A stretch of 15,169 nt of DNA. Origin: an uncultured Atopobium sp. Lineage in GTDB: Bacteria > Actinomycetota > Coriobacteriia > Coriobacteriales > Atopobiaceae. Numbering within the stretch: position 1 is the stretch's first letter; each line of letters opens with the position of its first letter. Location: contig USKU01000021.1 in the NCBI GenBank assembly GCA_900555335.1, forward strand, positions 1 through 15,169. Reading direction: 5' to 3'. Position numbers and translations under genes: made by a program. The notes beneath the pieces are model-generated. The model was not told the DNA's origin. It searched no databases and was given only the letters and a program-made list of their open reading frames with translations. Shown here in pieces: positions 14,101-15,169 of the stretch.

Positions 14101-14945
14101 AGGTCAAGAACGCTCTGTGTTGCGTCAGGGACAAGACCTTGAGGAAGCTCGGTGCTAAAGGTTCCCTTATCGGCAATCTGCGCAAAGGTTGCATCCATAG
14201 GAAGCTGTCCCAAAGGCTTGAGGTTAAATGCTGCTGCGGTCTCGGCAAGCTTTGATGGACCGTAAGGCTCAATGCGCTCATCGCAGTGAGGGCAGGAGAT
14301 GTATGCCATATTCTCAATCAAACCAAGCACAGGTACATGCATCATTTCTGCCATGCGAACTGCCTTGCCCACAACCATCTGGACCAGATCTTGTGGAGAA
14401 GAAACAATTACAACGCCCTCAACAGGAAGGGACTGGAATACCGTCAGCGCAACATCGCCTGTTCCTGGAGGCATATCAATAAGCAGGTAATCCAGGTCAC
14501 CCCAGTTGCACTGGCTGTAGAACTGCTGGATAGCACCAGCAACAACAGGACCCCTCCAGAGAACAGGATCGGTTTCGTTTTGAAGCACCAGGTTAGCGCT
14601 CATAATCTTGATACCGTTTGCGTCCTCGATAGGAATAAGCTGCTCTTCAACGCCGTAAGAGCGCTCATCAGAGATGCCAAACATACGAGGAATTGAAGGG
14701 CCGGTAATATCGCCGTCAAGAATACCAACGCGCTTACCTGCGCGAGCAAGGTTAGTTGCAAGAATGCCGGTGACAAAAGACTTGCCAACGCCACCCTTAC
14801 CAGAAACAACGCCAATAACGTGCTTCACGCTTGAGTGCTGATTAAGCTCAAAGCCCGCTGGTGGCTGTGGCTCTTTCTTTTTGCCATGCAGCGCAGCGTC
14901 AATCTCTTTACGAAGCGCCTCACGATCAATATCTACGTCTGCCAT
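14097..14945 (-). CDS. mrp: Mrp/ApbC (NBP35-type) iron-sulfur carrier P-loop ATPase
   Basis: 282 residues. It is a cytosolic ATPase that binds a bridging [4Fe-4S] cluster and delivers it to apo-proteins. Evidence: deviant Walker A GKGGVGKS (49-56); the DGDITGPS switch (77-84, usually DADIYGPS); IDMPPGTGD (156-164), a family hallmark; and CPHC (218-221), the CxxC that holds the cluster at the dimer interface. The N-terminal DUF59/MIP18 domain of longer Mrp proteins is absent, replaced by a charged leader of about 40 residues. The ATG has a strong site (AAGGAG on the - strand, a few bases upstream). It is first in an apparent operon with two flavoproteins and diverges from the YhcH-like gene. 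Confidence 0.96.
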   Translation of the reverse strand: MADVDIDREALRKEIDAALHGKKKEPQPPAGFELNQHSSVKHVIGVVSGKGGVGKSFVTGILATNLARAGKRVGILDGDITGPSIPRMFGISDERSYGVEEQLIPIEDANGIKIMSANLVLQNETDPVLWRGPVVAGAIQQFYSQCNWGDLDYLLIDMPPGTGDVALTVFQSLPVEGVVIVSSPQDLVQMVVGKAVRMAEMMHVPVLGLIENMAYISCPHCDERIEPYGPSKLAETAAAFNLKPLGQLPMDATFAQIADKGTFSTELPQGLVPDATQSVLDL

Positions 14946-14991
14946 GTCTCTCCTTATGTAGCAGTTGTATGCAGTAACTACTTAATTCTAC

Positions 14992-15026
14992 CCATAGAAC
15001 TTTATGGCAAACGAGATAGCTATAAT
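14992..15026 (+). promoter_or_regulatory. Candidate promoter region of the YhcH-like gene, with a dyad
   Basis: TATAAT at 15021-15026 is a perfect -10 hexamer; no good -35 lies 16-18 bases upstream. An inverted repeat CCATA (14992-14996)/TATGG (15003-15007) covers the place where the -35 would be, a possible operator or activator site. The 118-base gap also must hold the mrp promoter on the other strand, for which I found no convincing -35/-10 pair. Confidence 0.4.
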
Positions 15027-15063
15027 CTTTTCGGCGCACTTTAGCTGAACGTAGGAGGTTCAC

Positions 15064-15169
15064 ATGATTTTCTCGTCAATTAAGAATGTATCTGAGAATG
15101 ACTTTGGTCAGAAATATATGGCTTGTGCTGCGGAATTTCTAGCCACCCACAATCTGGATGAGCTGCCTT
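15064..15169 (+). CDS. YhcH/YjgK/YiaL family protein (partial, N-terminus only)
   Basis: Only the first 35 residues are present; the gene is cut by the window end. The start MIFSSIKN followed by a helix with CAAEFLATHNLDELP fits the beginning of YhcH/YjgK/YiaL (DUF386) proteins. These are small cupins linked to sialic acid or other sugar use and sometimes annotated as beta-galactosidase subunit beta. A strong ribosome site AGGAGG (15053-15058) lies 5 bases before the ATG. The assignment rests on a short stretch, so treat it as provisional. Confidence 0.7.
   Translation, partial: MIFSSIKNVSENDFGQKYMACAAEFLATHNLDELP

Noticed and set aside
12777..14255. Open frames of 148 and 160 residues on the + strand (12777-13223, 13773-14255)
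   Set aside because: Shadows opposite the flavoprotein and mrp genes, with cysteine-rich, unstructured composition and no ribosome site supporting them.
14286..14696. 136-residue + strand frame opposite mrp
   Set aside because: Antisense shadow; mrp on the other strand has unmistakable motifs.
14835..15044. 69-residue + strand frame crossing the mrp/YhcH-like gap
   Set aside because: It starts inside mrp antisense and covers the promoter region; no homology or good start.
15047..15061. GAAC...GTTC repeat as a second LexA box
   Set aside because: The half-sites are 7 bases apart instead of 4 and contain the ribosome site.
1..15169. Mobile element, CRISPR array, toxin-antitoxin or defence island
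   Set aside because: No transposase, integrase, direct-repeat array, small paired genes or defence motifs were seen; the gene content looks like an ordinary chromosome.

Overview
The window looks like chromosomal DNA from a low-to-moderate G+C actinobacterium. My best guess is a Coriobacteriia member of the Atopobium/Lancefieldella/Olsenella type. This is inference from gene content, the coaE...uvrB neighbourhood known in actinobacteria, moderate G+C (by eye, not counted), frequent GTG/TTG starts and a Tat-type lipoprotein signal. No tRNA, rRNA, insertion sequence, integrase or CRISPR array is visible. Coding density is high, and no gap over 300 bases lacks a gene.

Left part (1-3428, + strand): a possible tail of an upstream gene, then a PuuD-like gamma-glutamyl hydrolase (class I glutamine amidotransferase fold). 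A strong hairpin with a T-run follows, with a promoter-like -35/-10 pair embedded in it. Next come two metallopeptidases 9 bases apart: peptidase T (pepT, M20 family) and an M42 aminopeptidase. Together they suggest peptide and gamma-glutamyl compound use.

Middle left (3429-6604, + strand): a NitT/TauT-class ABC importer made of a Tat/lipobox substrate-binding protein, a permease and an ATPase, followed by dephospho-CoA kinase (coaE). A very strong intrinsic terminator-like hairpin lies 22 bases after the binding-protein stop. It probably attenuates expression of the permease and ATPase, and it argues that the permease starts later than the longest reading frame implies. The ATPase has an unusual Glu at the first Gly position of its Walker A motif.

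Centre (6628-11129): a 694-residue cytosolic TPR protein of unknown function on the - strand diverges from uvrB on the + strand. The uvrB promoter region carries a near-perfect Gram-positive LexA (SOS) box.

Right part (11126-14945, - strand): transcribed leftward as mrp/apbC (Fe-S carrier P-loop ATPase), an HI0933/YhiN-type flavoprotein and a COG2509-type FAD-dependent dehydrogenase, apparently one operon. Its last stop codon overlaps the uvrB stop codon. At the right edge a divergent gene begins that resembles the YhcH/YjgK/YiaL family and is cut by the window end.

No clearly new multi-gene defence or mobile system is visible. The items most worth a second look are the attenuator in the ABC operon, the uvrB SOS box, the large unassigned TPR protein, the altered P-loop, and the promoter nested in the hairpin upstream of pepT.
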